Shown here: positions 63,802 through 64,000 of the stretch, piece after piece
Layout of the letters: the number at the start of each line of letters is the position of its first letter
Position numbering within the stretch: the stretch's first letter is position 1
DNA from: Piezodorus guildinii
Lineage: Eukaryota > Arthropoda > Insecta > Hemiptera > Pentatomidae
Assembly (NCBI GenBank): GCA_023052935.1
Contig: CM041292.1
Coordinates: 142,317,143 to 142,381,142 of the forward strand
Direction: 5' to 3'
DNA length: 64,000 nt
Made by a program: the position numbers and the translations under genes
Notes under the pieces: model-generated
Databases searched by the model: none
Told to the model about the DNA's origin: nothing
Seen by the model: the letters and a program-made list of their open reading frames with translations, nothing else

Positions 63802-64000
63802 CAGCTGATTGATGCTAAGTTGGTGTTTTGGTGTGCACATCTGAAGATGAACCTGGATTTTAACCATTATCCACGAATTTAGACATTTCAGCTGGCGTCT
63901 TTTTACTTATTAAAATAGTAGGAAAAAAGCCTGAGAATTTTCGAATTTATATTTGTAAGGTTTCAGAACCTGATGAAGGAGATTTGTATCGTTTTGCTTT

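Overview
The window looks like an AT-rich, gene-poor stretch of an arthropod (most likely insect) nuclear genome. The reasons are: Jockey-, CR1- and RTE-type non-LTR retrotransposons together, a mariner-type DNA transposon, three families of tRNA-derived SINEs, many (TA)n microsatellites, and two assembly gaps of exactly 100 N (13716-13815 and 50187-50286). No host protein-coding gene, rRNA or stand-alone tRNA gene could be supported. Nearly every convincing long reading frame belongs to a retrotransposon.

Layout. 1-3.2 kb: half of a repeat called 'repeat R' here, a 42-bp tandem array, a SINE and a decayed RTE fragment. 3.4-4.0 kb: TA tracts around a tRNA-like SINE. 4.4-8.7 kb: a full Jockey element with an 11-bp target-site duplication (TSD), intact ORF1 and a twice-broken ORF2. 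8.7-23.2 kb: mostly single-copy-looking AT-rich DNA with small LINE scraps, SINEs and a few GC-richer islands. 23.26-26.92 kb: a CR1-type copy on the minus strand, flanked by a 12-bp TSD and split by a later RTE insertion whose 791-codon frame is open. 27.5-32.1 kb: LINE scraps. 32.8-42.8 kb: three large copies and one short 5' piece of repeat R, carrying nested insertions (Jockey pieces, a deleted mariner, a SINE with TSD); another SINE with TSD lies just upstream at 35.2 kb. 46.1-61.3 kb: a retrotransposon pile-up of Jockey-2, gap, RTE-2 and RTE-3; RTE-3 is itself split by a CR1-type element that keeps both ORFs open (PHD-finger ORF1, endonuclease/RT ORF2). 61.3-62.7 kb: rearranged pieces and one full copy of repeat R. 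The end is AT-rich DNA with a 92-bp TA tract.

How the parts work together. Autonomous LINEs supply endonuclease and reverse transcriptase, and the SINEs and 5'-truncated copies (several with 11-13 bp TSDs) are probably their products. Nesting gives relative ages: R copies predate the mariner, Jockey and SINE insertions inside them; the minus-strand CR1 copy predates RTE-1; RTE-3 predates the intact CR1. The most novel-looking item is repeat R, about 0.9 kb and non-coding, with inverted ACTTTCACTTACC / GGTAAGTGAAAGT ends and an embedded (TG)n tract. I could not assign it to a known superfamily.
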